Numbered from the stretch's first letter, positions 14,701 to 48,545 are shown. The stretch is DNA of 64,000 bases from Xiphophorus maculatus (GCF_002775205.1 NC_036460.1:15156402-15220401), one strand, 5' to 3'. The notes: generated by a model from the letters alone, not told the origin. Numbers and translations are program-made.

Positions 14701-17700
14701 AGAGAAATTTAAATCGGTTCTGACAAAGCTTCACAAAAAACTGAACGACTGGTGACTGGCTACAAATTTTGATCAACCCATTAAGATCTATTTCAGACCT
14801 GATGTGAACTTTGTGTTTACTTACCTGATGAGGTTTATCTCGTCGGTGGAAAAAATCGCAGTAGATATATCCCAGCAAGCCTTCAGTTTCATGCACCACA
14901 GCCTAGTGACACACATGTAAACCTCATCATAATCAGAGCACAAGCTGTACGCAAAAAACAGACTTCCAGAGAAAAGGTGTGATTTAAAAAGAACCGATGA
15001 GGTTTGCATCGCCATAGAAGATTTCCATTACCAGTTTGCGGACGTCCTCGCTCCACACTTCTCCAGGACCCGGATGTTCAGACATGAGGGAGACACCATA
15101 CAGCTGGGAAAAAAGGTTGTTCAAACCCTCCATACAAGCACCAAGAGACAAGTAGGGGCTGTAGAGGCTCGGTTCAATGTTGTATCTGGAAAGAGCAAAA
15201 GGAAAATCCAATTATTAGAAAAGGGATTTTTTTTTTGTAATTTTCAACCAAATGCAAGAACGATTCTGCGATATTTTGCCATTAAGTAACCTTCAGGATT
15301 AAGATCAAACCCTTGGCCACACTTATTTTTCTACATTTATTTCCAAGTAATAAAACACATCTAGTTCCTCATATTATTTTGATCAATAAAAAATAATAGA
15401 ACTTAATTCATTGATTAAAAATGTAATTCTCCGCATTTGAACCCTAAATAACATGGAGCAAAAGATGTGCAGGTCTTGTGGATGTGACTTTAAATACATG
15501 TCACTGAACTCAAATGGTTATTTATCTCCAAATTTCATCCATGTGTCATTAGTGATTAATAACAGATGAAAGTCAAGTGTCAGCTCTGATATTCACACAC
15601 ATTTAATGCACTGGTTCACTCTCCTCCATACTGTGCATAGTGACAACATACATCTAGGTGCTCGCCTGCTTGGTTTTCCACCGTTCCAGTTCTTGTGAAC
15701 TTTATTAAATTTTTCTCAGATTGTAGGTGTGGTCAAGTTTAAAGAAATATTTTCTCACAGTGTTGAAAATCAGGACATCTGACTTACTTGAATTACAAGT
15801 TCTAGAGAGGAGATATGGACCTAAATTAATGTGTGTTGGAGAAGACGTGCATCTAAAAGTGTAAGAATAACACCTCTTGTGGACTGGAATTGAAAATCCC
15901 TGATTTAGGGTAACAGGAAATCAAAAATGATAAATAAATAAAGTGAAGTAAATTCTTCACTTTATTTAAGTAAAGTGGAGAATAAATTATGCTTCAGTGA
16001 AATTTATAGGAAAAGAATTGTTTGGTTTGCCTACAATTGCAGTACTAGTCATTTTACTCAAAACATCTTTTTCTTTTTTCTCAAAGGGGCAATATCATGT
16101 ATTTTCCAGGCACATAGAGTCAGCTTATAGCACACTCAGGTAACTGTGCTACCTTGAAGTTATAAAAATGCTGTATATATTAAAAATCACTTAATAGAAA
16201 TCTGATTTTGCGATTTGACGCTTTAAAATTGAGCCTTTGAATCTTGAAAAACCTCTTCCTCTTTCCGACAGTCCACCTTCAAGGCGTAATCACAACAATG
16301 CTCTCATTATGTCGTTTACAGTTGCTCTAAGAAAGTTGAACTGAAAAGTAGTTGGTGTCATAAGTGTTACGATTGGCATCGTAAACTTAATTATGCAAAC
16401 ATGAGTGTGCAGTTGCCCGTCCCTGATTGGCTCCCAGAAGACAGCGGAGTCGTCCAATTGATGGCCTGCCAGAGGTGATGGATATAAACGCTGCTGCCAC
16501 AGACTTAACAAACCCACGGCAGATTGGCTGGAGGCTACAGCTTCAAGGAGGAGCTGCGTGGAAAGAGGCAGCACTTTGTGAGAGCAAGCGTTTAGGCACA
16601 CTTGAATTGCTGCCATGTGAGACTAAAGGATTTCTCAAACATACAGGAAGGTATCAAAGCAACATTCTAGATATGTTTTTGATGAGGGAAAACATTATAA
16701 CATGATATCAAATTTTAAAAGTTTACATAAATACCACCCTTTGATGAAATAAACATTGATGAAATAAAGTGTTGAGTATGTTTGACTTTTTCCAGTGTGA
16801 GATAATGCTACTGCAATAAAATCTTAATTTATTTTAATGTTTCCTACACACATTTAGTTGTGGGAACTCTACATAAAGCCATCTTGGTATTATGAGAGAG
16901 GAAAACATTATATTAAAGAAGAAAAAAAATAGAGATTTTTTAAAGCTTTCTCAAGCAGGAGATGGAGACACCACTGAAGCAGCTCCCATGCTTCTCCCAT
17001 ATCAGCCTTTGTAACAAGTGACACCTGAGGCACAGTTTGGTTCCACAAACTGAGAGAATGGAAATATGACCGTCAAAGCTCATCACATAAAGACAGCTTA
17101 ACCTGATTTTTATCAAATGACAATGAACTGGAAAACAAGTTAAGGTTTCCACCTTTCAGCACGCAGGACACCACTGAGGAATGGATGATCCCAGGGCATT
17201 AACTCCTGTGGGAAAACAAGAGGTTACAGATTGCTACTGAAGCTTGAACTAATGTTCAATATTTAAAGTATCAGGGTAGCACTGTATAATAAAGGAACAT
17301 AGTCTTGCTTGTAATGAAAAAAAACACCCACAGCGTTTCGAGGGTTGAGCTTCTTTTTCATGTCTCTCATCATCTGAAAATCTTTTGCTGTTCTGGGAGA
17401 TAAAAAGATAAAAGTAAAAAGTTACAAGCTAATTGTCTGCAGGCATTAATTCCTGGCTCTACGCAGCTCTTTCCGCACAGGGTCAATGGGGGGCAGAGCC
17501 TATCACAACATGCATTTGGCTGAAGGCAGGGGAACACCCTGGACAGGCTGCCAGGCTAACAAGTTCACAATAATTCCTGTGGGTAATTTAGAGCACTCTG
17601 GTCCACTGACATGCTTTTCTTTTTGGACTGTTTGAGTAATTCTCCGCATGCAGAATACAATTGAATAAAATAAGGAACACAGAAAGCCAGAGGCTTTTGG

Positions 17701-18201
17701 GGATTATAACATCTATTTGACTACATTTTCAATGCATAGATGATTTTAATAAAGCCCACAGACTTATTGTTTAAATGTTCATATATAGAACGTTTAAAGA
17801 CAAAAGTAGCAAAAAAATAAATAAATCATTAAATAAAAGGCCATACCTCTGTGACAGCTTGTCTGTCAACAACTGGAGAAAACTCATCACTGTTTCTACA
17901 GAAGGTGAGAAGGGTAAAGTTTAAAAAATTTCTAGAAGAATTGCTGGTGCTCCAACAAACTAACATATGTTTTAGCAAACTAAAGTTTTTTAACTGAGTT
18001 TTTAACTGAGTTACCTGGATTTTTGGCCATGGTTCCTTTTAGTGCTCTGTGTCCATAGGAGTCATAGCCAACCAGTTTGGCCAGTTTGTACCTGCACTTC
18101 AGCAGCTCCTCCAGACACTCCATAAGGTCAGCATTGGGATAGAGGTAGATCCTGTATGCAATCTCTCGTAGCTAGATAGTGGACATACACACACACACAC
18201 A

Positions 18202-18274
<73 letters not shown>

Positions 18275-21200
18275 TGAAGTATAGTTTTTGGCTAGGCATT
18301 TTTTAAAACCTCTATATGTGGAAATAAATTCATTAGATTATTACTGTGGTATACAGCCAGATCTAAAAAGATTAATATGGTGAAAAACTCCAATATTTTT
18401 TGTCACTCATTTCAGAAAGTGAAACAACATAGATTCATAACACATCTGCATCGTGCAGTCTAGTGTCTCTCTTCAGGTCAGTTTGCTGAACAGTAACAAC
18501 ATGGCCATGGCTTTGGACCATTGAGCAACAGTATAGTTTTGCTTCTGCTTAGTCCAGGTGAGATGATTGTGACATCGTTTCTGCTTCAGGAGTGTCTTGA
18601 CATGAGAAATGAGATGCTTGTAGCCCATGTCTAGGATTTGTCTTTGCATGTTGGCTCTTGATGTTCTGACTTCAGCCTCAGCTTGAATGGATTTTGTGTA
18701 ACAATCTGATCACAGCTGTGGCTATCTCTGTTGCTGTTGCAATTTCTTTTGTCACACTTTTTTCTTCCACTCAACCTTCTATGAATATACCTGTATACAG
18801 CAAAGCGTAAAAACCAGCTTCTTTAGCAGTGACCTTTTGTGGCTCCCCCTCCTTGTGAAGGGTGTTGTTGAATGTCTTCTGGACATCTGACAAGCTTGTG
18901 TAGCTGAATGAGAGACTATTTAGAGGTTTAGGAAACCTTTGCAGATGTTTTGAGTTAATTAGCTGATTAGGGTGTGACATCACGAGTTTCAAATATATTA
19001 CCCTTTCACAATATTCTACATTTCTGAGTGACTGAATTCTGCGTTTATGTTGTCTGTCAGCCATAATCATCACAATTACAATAAATAAAAATTGGAAGTA
19101 TTTCATTCTATCTGATGAATGTTATTGATAAATGAATTTAACTTTCTGAAATGTGTGACAAAAAATATTTCAGTTTTTTCATGGTGTTATATTTCTTAAA
19201 GATGTGCCTCTATGAGCAAGAACTAAAGTTGTATCACTTAGAGAAACTATAATGCTAAAACAATTCATAATACAACAAAATATAATAAAATAAACAATTC
19301 ACTTAAAAAAAAAAAAAAAGTAACCATGTTTAAGGCAGAAAGAACTACAAAGATCAGAAACTTTACATGAACTGAGTCCAACTATGGTTTGAAATGGCAA
19401 TGGCTCCATCTGTTGAACAACGAGGGAAGTGTATTAGCGCTTCAGATTATAAACATACCAAGTCATCAGGGGAATCTGCATGCAGTCCTCCAATTTGAAT
19501 GAAACTTCCGTCACTTGCAAAGAGGACCTGCAGATGTTTGGGAATCGCAGACTTTGCGATTCTGTTGGGCACATGAGAGCCAATCAGAAACTCGTTGCTT
19601 AGATCCAGGAGCTTAACGTGAAGAGCAACAGCCTCTTTCCTCTGCAGGAAAAACAGGAGGGATAAGTGGAGACATCCTAAACAGAATTAGTCTGTCAAGA
19701 GGATTATTTAAACTAAAATCTCACCAGTTTGTCATCCAGATGAATTCCACTGATTTCAAAATCAAACATGAATAACTCTGCCACTCGCCTAAGAATAATA
19801 AAAAAAAAAATACAGCTTGACCATGTCTGAACAATCGTCACTTACAGCAAAGTTAAAAACTAAATAGATTCCTAATAAATGTACTTTGTGTCAGGATCCA
19901 GCTCTGCCACAACTTTTGCGTTGTCCAGTAAATTCTTCAGGCTCTTGCATAACTCAACATTAGTGTTCAACCTGCAACATAAATTCATCAACAGGTATAC
20001 ATGAATATTTTACCAGCTTCCAAAGTTTCTGTAAGTTGTGTAACTTTGTAAAGACCCACGCTTCTTACTTCTCCACGACTGTGCCAATGTCTATGCAGGT
20101 CTTCTCTGCAGCTTCACGGTATGCTGGGTCTGGATGGGCCACTTTTATAAAGTCTGCCTGCAAATAAATTAAGACAATGAAACTAGGACTGAGCATTTAT
20201 TTTTATGTTCCAGAATTGACAATTTCCTCAATTGCAAGTGCAGAAATAAACAATTGTTCATTTAAAACACAAAATAAAAAACAACGGGGAACAAAATATC
20301 ATTTTATTGGCTTACTCTGAGATTAGCCACTGAACAAATTAGTAATCTTTGGTTTTAGAGCTTCAAATTGTTTGAAATAGTACTACTACAACCCCCACGA
20401 ACCTTGGCGTGTTGGTAAAAGCGCTGGCTTGCTTTGCAGTGGCTACCATTGGTCCCTATATTTAACTATTAATTAAGTACATTACATTTTAAATCTCTCC
20501 AAACAGCTCACCTTGGGTTCATTGACCTTAAGTTTGTTTAGAAACACAGGCTTGAGTAATGGTGGACTTGAAAATTATGAATTCATTTAATGACATTTAA
20601 ATTCTGTTCTAATAAAATAGAAAAGCAATGTAACTAACAAAACCTAGTGACTTTGATTACTAGCATGGTAGTTTTTCTCAAGGATTTAATTTTTTTTTTT
20701 ATTATTAAACAACCTATACAGACAATCCTTAAAACAAGAAACACATTTATGTCATAACTTTTGTTGTAAATACTGTACAAGGATTGTCTTTTTAAAGATT
20801 GTCTTTTAAGGATTAAAGACAATCCTTAAAACAAGAAACACATTTATGTCATAACTTTTGTTGTAAATACTGTACAAGGATTGTCTTTTTAAAGATTGTC
20901 TTTTAAGGATTAAAGACAATCCTTAAAACAAGAAACATATTTATGTCATAACTTTTGTTGTAAATACTGTACAAGGATTGTCTTTTTAAAGATTGTCTTT
21001 TAAGGATTAAAGACAATCCTTAAAACAAGAAACATATTTATGTCGTAACTTTTGTTGTAAATACTGTGATAAACTAAAAATACTGTATGCTTACTAAAGG
21101 TAATGATACTGTAAAAATAGTGACATCACCTAGAGGTGACCAGAGGGGCAACAGCAACTCATATAAAATCAGCAGCCCCACCACTGGCCTATGCAGTATT

Positions 21201-21915
21201 GTATCTTTTTTTAACATGAAAACTTTTTTTGAGCCATCCTTATTAAGAATCGTGTCCCAGCCCATCCCTACTGGTGGATATAAAGGTGCTTTATCCTTTA
21301 AGTCCTATAGATATCCCATTATGCCGTAGCCCTGAATACTCCTGCCTACTTGGATACAACACTTAAATGAAAAGTTTCTTCTTTTCCCCTAAATCAAAGT
21401 AAACCTTAATGCTTATTACATATAAATATATTACCACATTTAAGGGGGGTAACTCACCAGATCGGCCACTTTGCACAACCCATCTGACAATTGGTCGAAA
21501 CACTCCACTGTCTCCACACCTGGAGAGCAGGAGCAGGCTCTGTGCAGCAGGAGCTCAGTGTTTTTCAGAGCTGTCTGTGTGGCTGCCTGGAAGCCTTCAG
21601 GACAGCTGAGCTCTGGCACTCCAAACAAACCCTGGTCACACAAACACATAAAACGACTGGAAATATGTCATTATGATTACCAAAAAAACCTGCAGCTTTT
21701 TGTTGATTCCTGCACCAAACGATCACATGAGTAAATACAGCAGGTGAGAATGTGAAAAATGTACAAACCACGTTTTTCTCAACCAGGTCCAGCCTCCTGA
21801 AAGGTTTGGCATTGAAAGCAGCTCCAACAGGAGACCATGTGGTGACTTTTCTCCGTACATGGGTCCACAGACTCCTGTACTTCACCAGGTGAAGCAGCCT
21901 TTGTGAAGCAGACAT
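5236..21915 (-). CDS. MIPEP: MIPEP, mitochondrial intermediate peptidase (3' end outside window)
   Basis: Zinc metallopeptidase of family M3 (thimet oligopeptidase family) in the mitochondrial matrix. It removes an octapeptide from precursors already cut by the processing peptidase. Eighteen coding exons on the minus strand join in phase to 667 codons: 21769-21915, 21458-21631, 20069-20157, 19885-19971, 19725-19788, 19459-19641, 18015-18171, 17847-17895, 17332-17392, 17153-17205, 15032-15185, 14825-14902, 13849-14056, 13117-13226, 12958-13032, 11665-11781, 6593-6714 and 5236-5309. Recognised by [20 protein letters not shown] and by near-identity to vertebrate MIPEP throughout. The human protein is about 713 residues, so roughly 45 C-terminal residues are missing, encoded beyond the left edge. 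All junctions are GT-AG except the last donor, which is GC. Confidence 0.96.
5639..6010. repeat. Degenerate interspersed repeat fragment
   Basis: The segment around 5,925-5,960 (GCCTTGAAATTGGGCCTCTG then TCTCTTTAAGAGC) resembles part of the better-preserved element at about 16,086-16,713 in another MIPEP intron, so both look like copies of one non-autonomous family. Boundaries are approximate and internal homology is patchy. Confidence 0.4.
6115..6310 (+). repeat. Retroelement-like 3' tail, second copy
   Basis: Carries AAAAACCCACCTGTTTAGGA, then GTAAAGCACTTTGAAATGCC, and ends in a GCTATACAAATAAAATTTGA tail followed by GATTGATT-like repeats. This ending is very common in fish genomes and is typical of a retroelement 3' end. 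It lies in the intron between MIPEP exons 18 and 17. Confidence 0.6.
6715..11664 (-). other. MIPEP: MIPEP intron 16 (4.95 kb)
   Basis: Separates exon 17 from exon 16 and is the largest intron fully inside the window. It is AT-rich with many homopolymer runs. I see no convincing exon or RNA gene. A degenerate DNA-transposon remnant occupies about 9,796-10,110. Confidence 0.85.
9796..10110. repeat. Degenerate DNA-transposon remnant
   Basis: Starts with a CAGTAGTTTGCAAATTATTC-type end followed by an AATTTGTTGAG block, and includes GGGGTCACTGTCCTGCTGGA and GATGCTGCCACCACCATGTT, sequences recurrent in fish Tc1/hAT-type interspersed repeats. Assignment is from general familiarity; the superfamily is uncertain. 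No open transposase frame remains. Confidence 0.45.
12095..12260. repeat. Old transposon relic
   Basis: The phrase AACTCCAGGCCCGCAAGCCA followed by AATCCGACCC matches a motif repeatedly seen in fish interspersed repeats. It lies in MIPEP intron 15 (11,782-12,957). Ends and class are not resolved. Confidence 0.35.
12451..12475. repeat. Perfect 10-bp hairpin
   Basis: ACATAGGAGA at 12,451 pairs with TCTCCTATGT at 12,466-12,475 around a five-base loop. In MIPEP intron 15. No function implied. Confidence 0.6.
12958..14902 (-). CDS. MIPEP: MIPEP exons 12-15, zinc-binding catalytic core
   Basis: Exon 12 (14825-14902) encodes [10 protein letters not shown]; exon 13 (13849-14056) encodes the HEMGH zinc site, with His482, Glu483 and His486 by my count; exon 14 (13117-13226) encodes DFAEVPS, whose Glu511 lies 25 residues after the second His, the expected third zinc ligand in M3 peptidases. 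Exon 15 (12958-13032) encodes [20 protein letters not shown]. All key catalytic residues are present, so the enzyme looks active. An interspersed-repeat fragment starts about 30 bases upstream of the exon 13 acceptor. Confidence 0.95.
14085..14335. repeat. Interspersed repeat fragment beside MIPEP exon 13
   Basis: Begins with AATTAGAATATTATTGAACA and contains AGTAACTGAAGTGAAACACT, then AAGCCTTTATTTCTGTAATT and TACAGTTAATGAAACGCAAG. These blocks resemble, in opposite orientation, the end of the element at about 18,392-19,172, so they probably belong to the same fish DNA-transposon family. It sits about 30 nt from an exon, inside the likely branch-point zone of intron 12. Confidence 0.5.
15032..20157 (-). 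CDS. MIPEP: MIPEP exons 3-11, N-terminal helical half
   Basis: Nine exons (20069-20157, 19885-19971, 19725-19788, 19459-19641, 18015-18171, 17847-17895, 17332-17392, 17153-17205, 15032-15185) encode residues about 108-406. Landmarks are [19 protein letters not shown] (exon 5), [20 protein letters not shown] (exon 7) and [20 protein letters not shown] (exon 11). This half forms the helical lid over the active-site channel in M3 enzymes. Exon 7 is 157 nt, so its skipping would shift the frame; its acceptor abuts a (TG)n(TA)n microsatellite. Confidence 0.94.
15936..15967. repeat. Perfect 13-bp inverted repeat, 6-nt loop
   Basis: The arm at 15,936-15,948 (AAATAAAGTGAAG) is exactly complementary to 15,955-15,967. 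A partial third copy of the arm (AAGTAAAGTGGAGAATAAAT) follows at once, which suggests slipped or cruciform-mediated duplication. Confidence 0.65.
16086..16713. repeat. Non-autonomous DNA-transposon-like element
   Basis: Left end GGGGCAATATCATGTATTTT and right end ...AACATGATATCAAATTTT are imperfect inverted repeats sharing an ATATCATGT core. No transposase frame is visible inside. A related fragment lies near 5,925. Boundaries are judged by eye and the family is not named. Confidence 0.5.
17470..17640 (+). repeat. Degenerate LINE/SINE-type repeat
   Basis: Contains GGGGGGCAGAGCCTATCACA, AACACCCTGGACAGGCTGCC and GTGGGTAATTTAGAGCACTC in the order familiar from a widespread fish retroelement-associated repeat. 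It lies in MIPEP intron 8 (17,393-17,846). Confidence 0.5.
18187..18269. repeat. (CA)n(TA)n microsatellite at the MIPEP exon 7 acceptor
   Basis: On the plus strand about 24 bases of CA repeat (one G interruption) are followed by about 58 bases of TA repeat. In the MIPEP transcript this reads (UA)n(UG)n and stops about 14 nt before the acceptor AG at 18,172-18,173, so the repeat occupies the position of the polypyrimidine tract and branch point of intron 6. Confidence 0.95.
18392..19172. mobile_element. Non-autonomous DNA transposon with about 30-bp imperfect TIRs
   Basis: Left end AATATTTTTTGTCACTCATT...CAGAAAGTG is the imperfect reverse complement of the right end ACTTTCTGAAATGTGTGACA...AATATT, giving terminal inverted repeats of about 30 bp around 780 bp. 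Internal blocks (GTAGCCCATGTCTAGGATTT; CCAGCTTCTTTAGCAGTGAC; TTTGAGTTAATTAGCTGATT) are typical of a very common fish interspersed repeat. No intact coding frame. It lies in MIPEP intron 6. Confidence 0.7.
20158..21457 (-). other. MIPEP: MIPEP intron 2 with minisatellite
   Basis: Separates exon 2 from exon 3. Its main content is the 97-bp tandem repeat at 20,721-21,067. The rest is unremarkable AT-rich sequence. Confidence 0.85.
20721..21067. repeat. 97-bp minisatellite, about 3.6 copies, with internal hairpin
   Basis: Copies begin at GACAATCCTTAAAACAAGAA at 20,721, 20,818, 20,915 and 21,012, exactly 97 bases apart; the last is partial. Differences are single bases, for example CACATTT versus CATATTT and TCATAAC versus TCGTAAC, so the array is young. 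Each unit also holds AAGGATTGTCTTT, the reverse complement of AAAGACAATCCTT at the unit junction, giving a 13-bp stem around each copy boundary. The spacing, lack of unique spacers and eukaryotic context exclude a CRISPR array. Confidence 0.95.
21458..21915 (-). CDS. MIPEP: MIPEP exons 1-2: start codon, presequence, first domain
   Basis: The start ATG is at 21,913-21,915. The first 27 residues include [20 protein letters not shown], with Arg, Lys and Ser but no acidic residue, as in a matrix-targeting presequence. [15 protein letters not shown] follows. Exon 1 (21769-21915) ends in phase 0 and exon 2 (21458-21631) continues with [13 protein letters not shown]. This ATG is chosen because it opens the presequence and aligns with family starts. 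Confidence 0.94.
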
Positions 21916-22496
21916 TGTGAACTAAGTCTGCTGTAACTCGTGTCCTAAAGAGCAGAAAGCTCTACCGCAGGGTTAACTGTTGATACTGATAGAAAGTGAC
22001 AGAGGGCATGCTATACTTTAGCCTTTACGTTAGTCTGTCTGGCAAGTCCAAAAATAACATGCGTGTCTTTAAATATCCCGAAAACATTAGAAACCTTTAC
22101 TCCTGGTGGGAAACGAATGATATTTATCTCTAATAGAATAAAAGAGGACCTGTCCAACTAGCATCAAAACTGATAGCATGTTAGCTCATTGCCTACTCAA
22201 TGCGAATCCAAACTTTTGTATCATCTCGCCCTTTCGTGAAAAAAAAAAGAAAAAGAATACAAGTCCTTTAAGGATAAAGTAAACGGATCTGACTATGTCT
22301 CGCTATTTATTGGAGAAGTGTTTAATGTAACATATTCTGCGTGAATATATCTTACACGAACAGGTGTTTGCACAAATGCAGTGTGTCGAAAGTGCGAATA
22401 CCCATCGAAATCTGTCGTCACGTGAGTTCTTCCTATTGAAAGCAGGTAATAAAATAAAATTGTATCACTTAAACGTTCGCACCTCTTGAATATTGA
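21916..22496 (-). promoter_or_regulatory. MIPEP: Presumed MIPEP promoter / 5' region
   Basis: Lies directly upstream of the MIPEP start. The clearest motif is GTCACGTGA at 22,417-22,425, a canonical E-box of the USF/TFE type, about 500 bases from the ATG. No TATA box can be assigned with confidence. The transcription start is not determined. Confidence 0.4.
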
Positions 22497-22840
22497 CACA
22501 TTTCGTCATGTTACTCCCACAAACTCCTGTGCATTTAAATAATAATTTTATGTGATAAACAAGTTAATATATTACTTTAAAACCATCTAATATTACTTGC
22601 ATTTCATAATGTTTAGTTCTTACAAAATTATTCAACGCAATATTTTTGAAAATTTTCGTCTTTCCATAGATTATCATTATACACACATGCCACTTTTCAG
22701 ATTAGTGAAAAAAGTTATTTACTCCCATTATACACTTCTTTGTATTGTAAATCTTTAAAAAAAACTTGTGGATTTGCAACAAACTAGAAATAATGATCAT
22801 GGGGTATGAATACTTTTGGTGGGTACTGTGCATAATTAAA
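22497..22840. repeat. Degenerate DNA-transposon remnant
   Basis: Includes GTCATGTTACTCCCACAAAC, TTTTATGTGATAAACAAGTT and an end GGGGTATGAATACTTTTGGT...GGGTACTGTG. Together these resemble a common fish DNA element that also left a remnant near 9,796. No coding capacity. Confidence 0.5.
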
Positions 22841-23860
22841 ATTTTAGGCATCATCTGTTTTGAGCTTAGAGAACGTTTCTAATTCTTGTCAATAAATAAA
22901 TGCTAAACGTCAAAGAATTTTATTCTATTATCTTTGGATTTTTACAGCAAGTTATACAAAAATTTCATTTGTGTAATTGGCAAAGAACTACTAAAACTAC
23001 ACCACCCAATAAATAATAGGTCTTAACATTTTCATTCACATTTCAATTAGTTCTTCATTATTTAAATTTAGTCATGCTCTGCAGCAAATCATAACTTTGA
23101 TTTTTTTTTTAGCCTTACAAATCTCTCAGCAGAAATTGGACTACTACAGAAAAAACGAATGGTTGGCAGCTGAATGCGCGTTTAAATAGTGAGGCAACAG
23201 CATTTAAATGATTTCAGGAAATATATCCTGACATCTGAATCAACTAGATGGTAAAATTAGTAATATTTGCTATATAAGTAAACAAATTACAGCACTTTCG
23301 TGATAAATTAAAGTCTTCGAAATATACAGCTGAATTTAATTCTTTGATACATCAATCCAATTTTGGATTTGTGTCAGCCTTCTACATCAGGAACGCCATC
23401 TAGAACCTGTCTTAAAGTATAGGAAAAATGGAGCAGATAATAGGGATCAGAAAACACAGAGAAAGGAGGAAATATGTCTCTCAATAGCAAATATTCAACA
23501 ATTTTCTACAAGTTACGAGATGCTTTAGGTGAGGGACCATCTAAGATCACCTTATTCCTGACCTGACTTTAGTCTTCAGTTTTTAATCAATTTCATTTCC
23601 ATGATCCATCCATTGAATGATTATTCAAATTGTTAATGGATCATTGAGACACCTTGTCTTGTCTAGTAGAGAGTAAAAAAAAATTTTTTTTAAGTTTTAG
23701 AATATGAATTTAAATCAACCAATACTGGTTACTCATACCTTATGGAAATATTGAACCGATGTCTACAAGGGAAAAATGTATTAAATGTATTAAATAAGTC
23801 TGGCTGCCCTGTATTTCAGAAGGAGAAATTGAGTCAGACATAGCTTACACCTTGATCTGA
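22841..23860. other. Intergenic, between MIPEP promoter and BRWD1 3' end
   Basis: AT-rich sequence with no coding frame, RNA gene or repeat that I can support. Both neighbours are transcribed leftward. Confidence 0.6.
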
Positions 23861-23864
23861 TGTC

Positions 23865-24981
23865 TTTATTCATGGGAGAAATAATTATTTCATTGCACTC
23901 CACAACCACATTTCATGAACAGTTTCACTGTGAAATCTATTAAAGGTGTAGTACGAAAAATGTTGAGCGAAAGGTCACCAAGCGACTGTATTTGGAAACG
24001 TCCTCAAACAAAAAGAAAACATGGCCGGGAAAATATTTAAGTCAACTCTGCAAAAAGAATTTAATACTGAAAGTAGGTAACACAGGACAATGATAAAAGA
24101 TCTTCCCAATATGAGAAATTGCAGTATCTTGCTTTAAGTACTGTTGGTTATTCGTACTTGGCAAAAAAAAGTACCAACTTGTGACACATGGCAAGAAAAT
24201 GCAGTTAAACGTAAAGAAAAGAAAAAGACGACAACCCCGGTCAGATTTAAATAAGCACTTTGCTAGCAACTAATTGTTAAATCTCAATGACGTATTTACA
24301 TCTATTCACTACAATACAAAGCAAAACAAAATAAGAAATGTGTGGGGAAGAGTTCATTTGGCTCACCTCACAATACAGTCAAGCTTTAGGTGTGTGGATT
24401 TACAAAGGAGTGCTGAAGTAAAAAATGTAGGCGTGGATTTTTTGGATCCAGTTGATGTGCTCAGACATCTGCCAATCTGGAATCATTTATCGTCCTTACC
24501 TTATCTAAAAGAAAACCAAAAACAACAACAAAAAAACCCCAAAACAAACTGCATCTCTCCAGACTACAGTAAACTTAGTTGACCCCTGAGTTTCTAATGC
24601 AAAACTAGTGTATGAAATACCTCATTACAGTGTTTCTTAGTGCAAGCCAGCAATATGCTCGATTAAACAGAGGTATATTAGGATAGCACCCAAGCTGACA
24701 AGATTCCCCAGAAACTGTTATTCTGCCAAATCACAACCACCACCACAGCAGGTGATGTTTGTCCTGTGTCCTTGTGAAAACTAGCAGTTCAAATGCTTGA
24801 ATTTGTATTACATCTATAAACACGTTTTTTCATAGAAAATATAAATAATATCCCTGAATGAAACAGATTCACAGCATTTTATTGTTGAGGACTCCAGTGC
24901 TACTACCATAACTTGGCCATCAAGTGTCCCCAACCTGTCCAGTAAATGTCCGTCTTCCCGGTGAAGCCTCCAGCCGCGCTT
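23865..24981 (-). other. BRWD1: Probable BRWD1 3' UTR
   Basis: Immediately downstream of the BRWD1 stop codon. Candidate AATAAA signals on the minus strand are at 24,878-24,883 (about 100 nt after the stop) and 23,865-23,870 (about 1.1 kb after). Which is used cannot be told from sequence; both may be. Confidence 0.5.

Positions 24982-48545
<23,564 letters not shown>

Larger units (their letters stand above)
15186..17152 (-). other. MIPEP: MIPEP intron 10 (about 2 kb)
   Basis: Contains a perfect 13-bp hairpin (15,936-15,967) and a non-autonomous repeat (about 16,086-16,713). No coding exon is needed here: exon 10 joins exon 11 in phase. Confidence 0.85.

Noticed and set aside
18099-18299. 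Open frame with a long Ile-Tyr repeat
   Set aside because: It is the translation of the TA/CA microsatellite running into MIPEP exon 7 in the wrong frame.
20396-20460. tRNA-like stretch
   Set aside because: Contains a TTGGTAAAAGCGCTGGCTTG phrase, but no cloverleaf with T-arm and acceptor pairing can be drawn.
20721-21067. CRISPR-like repeat array
   Set aside because: Units are contiguous 97-bp copies without unique spacers, in an intron of a vertebrate gene; it is a minisatellite.
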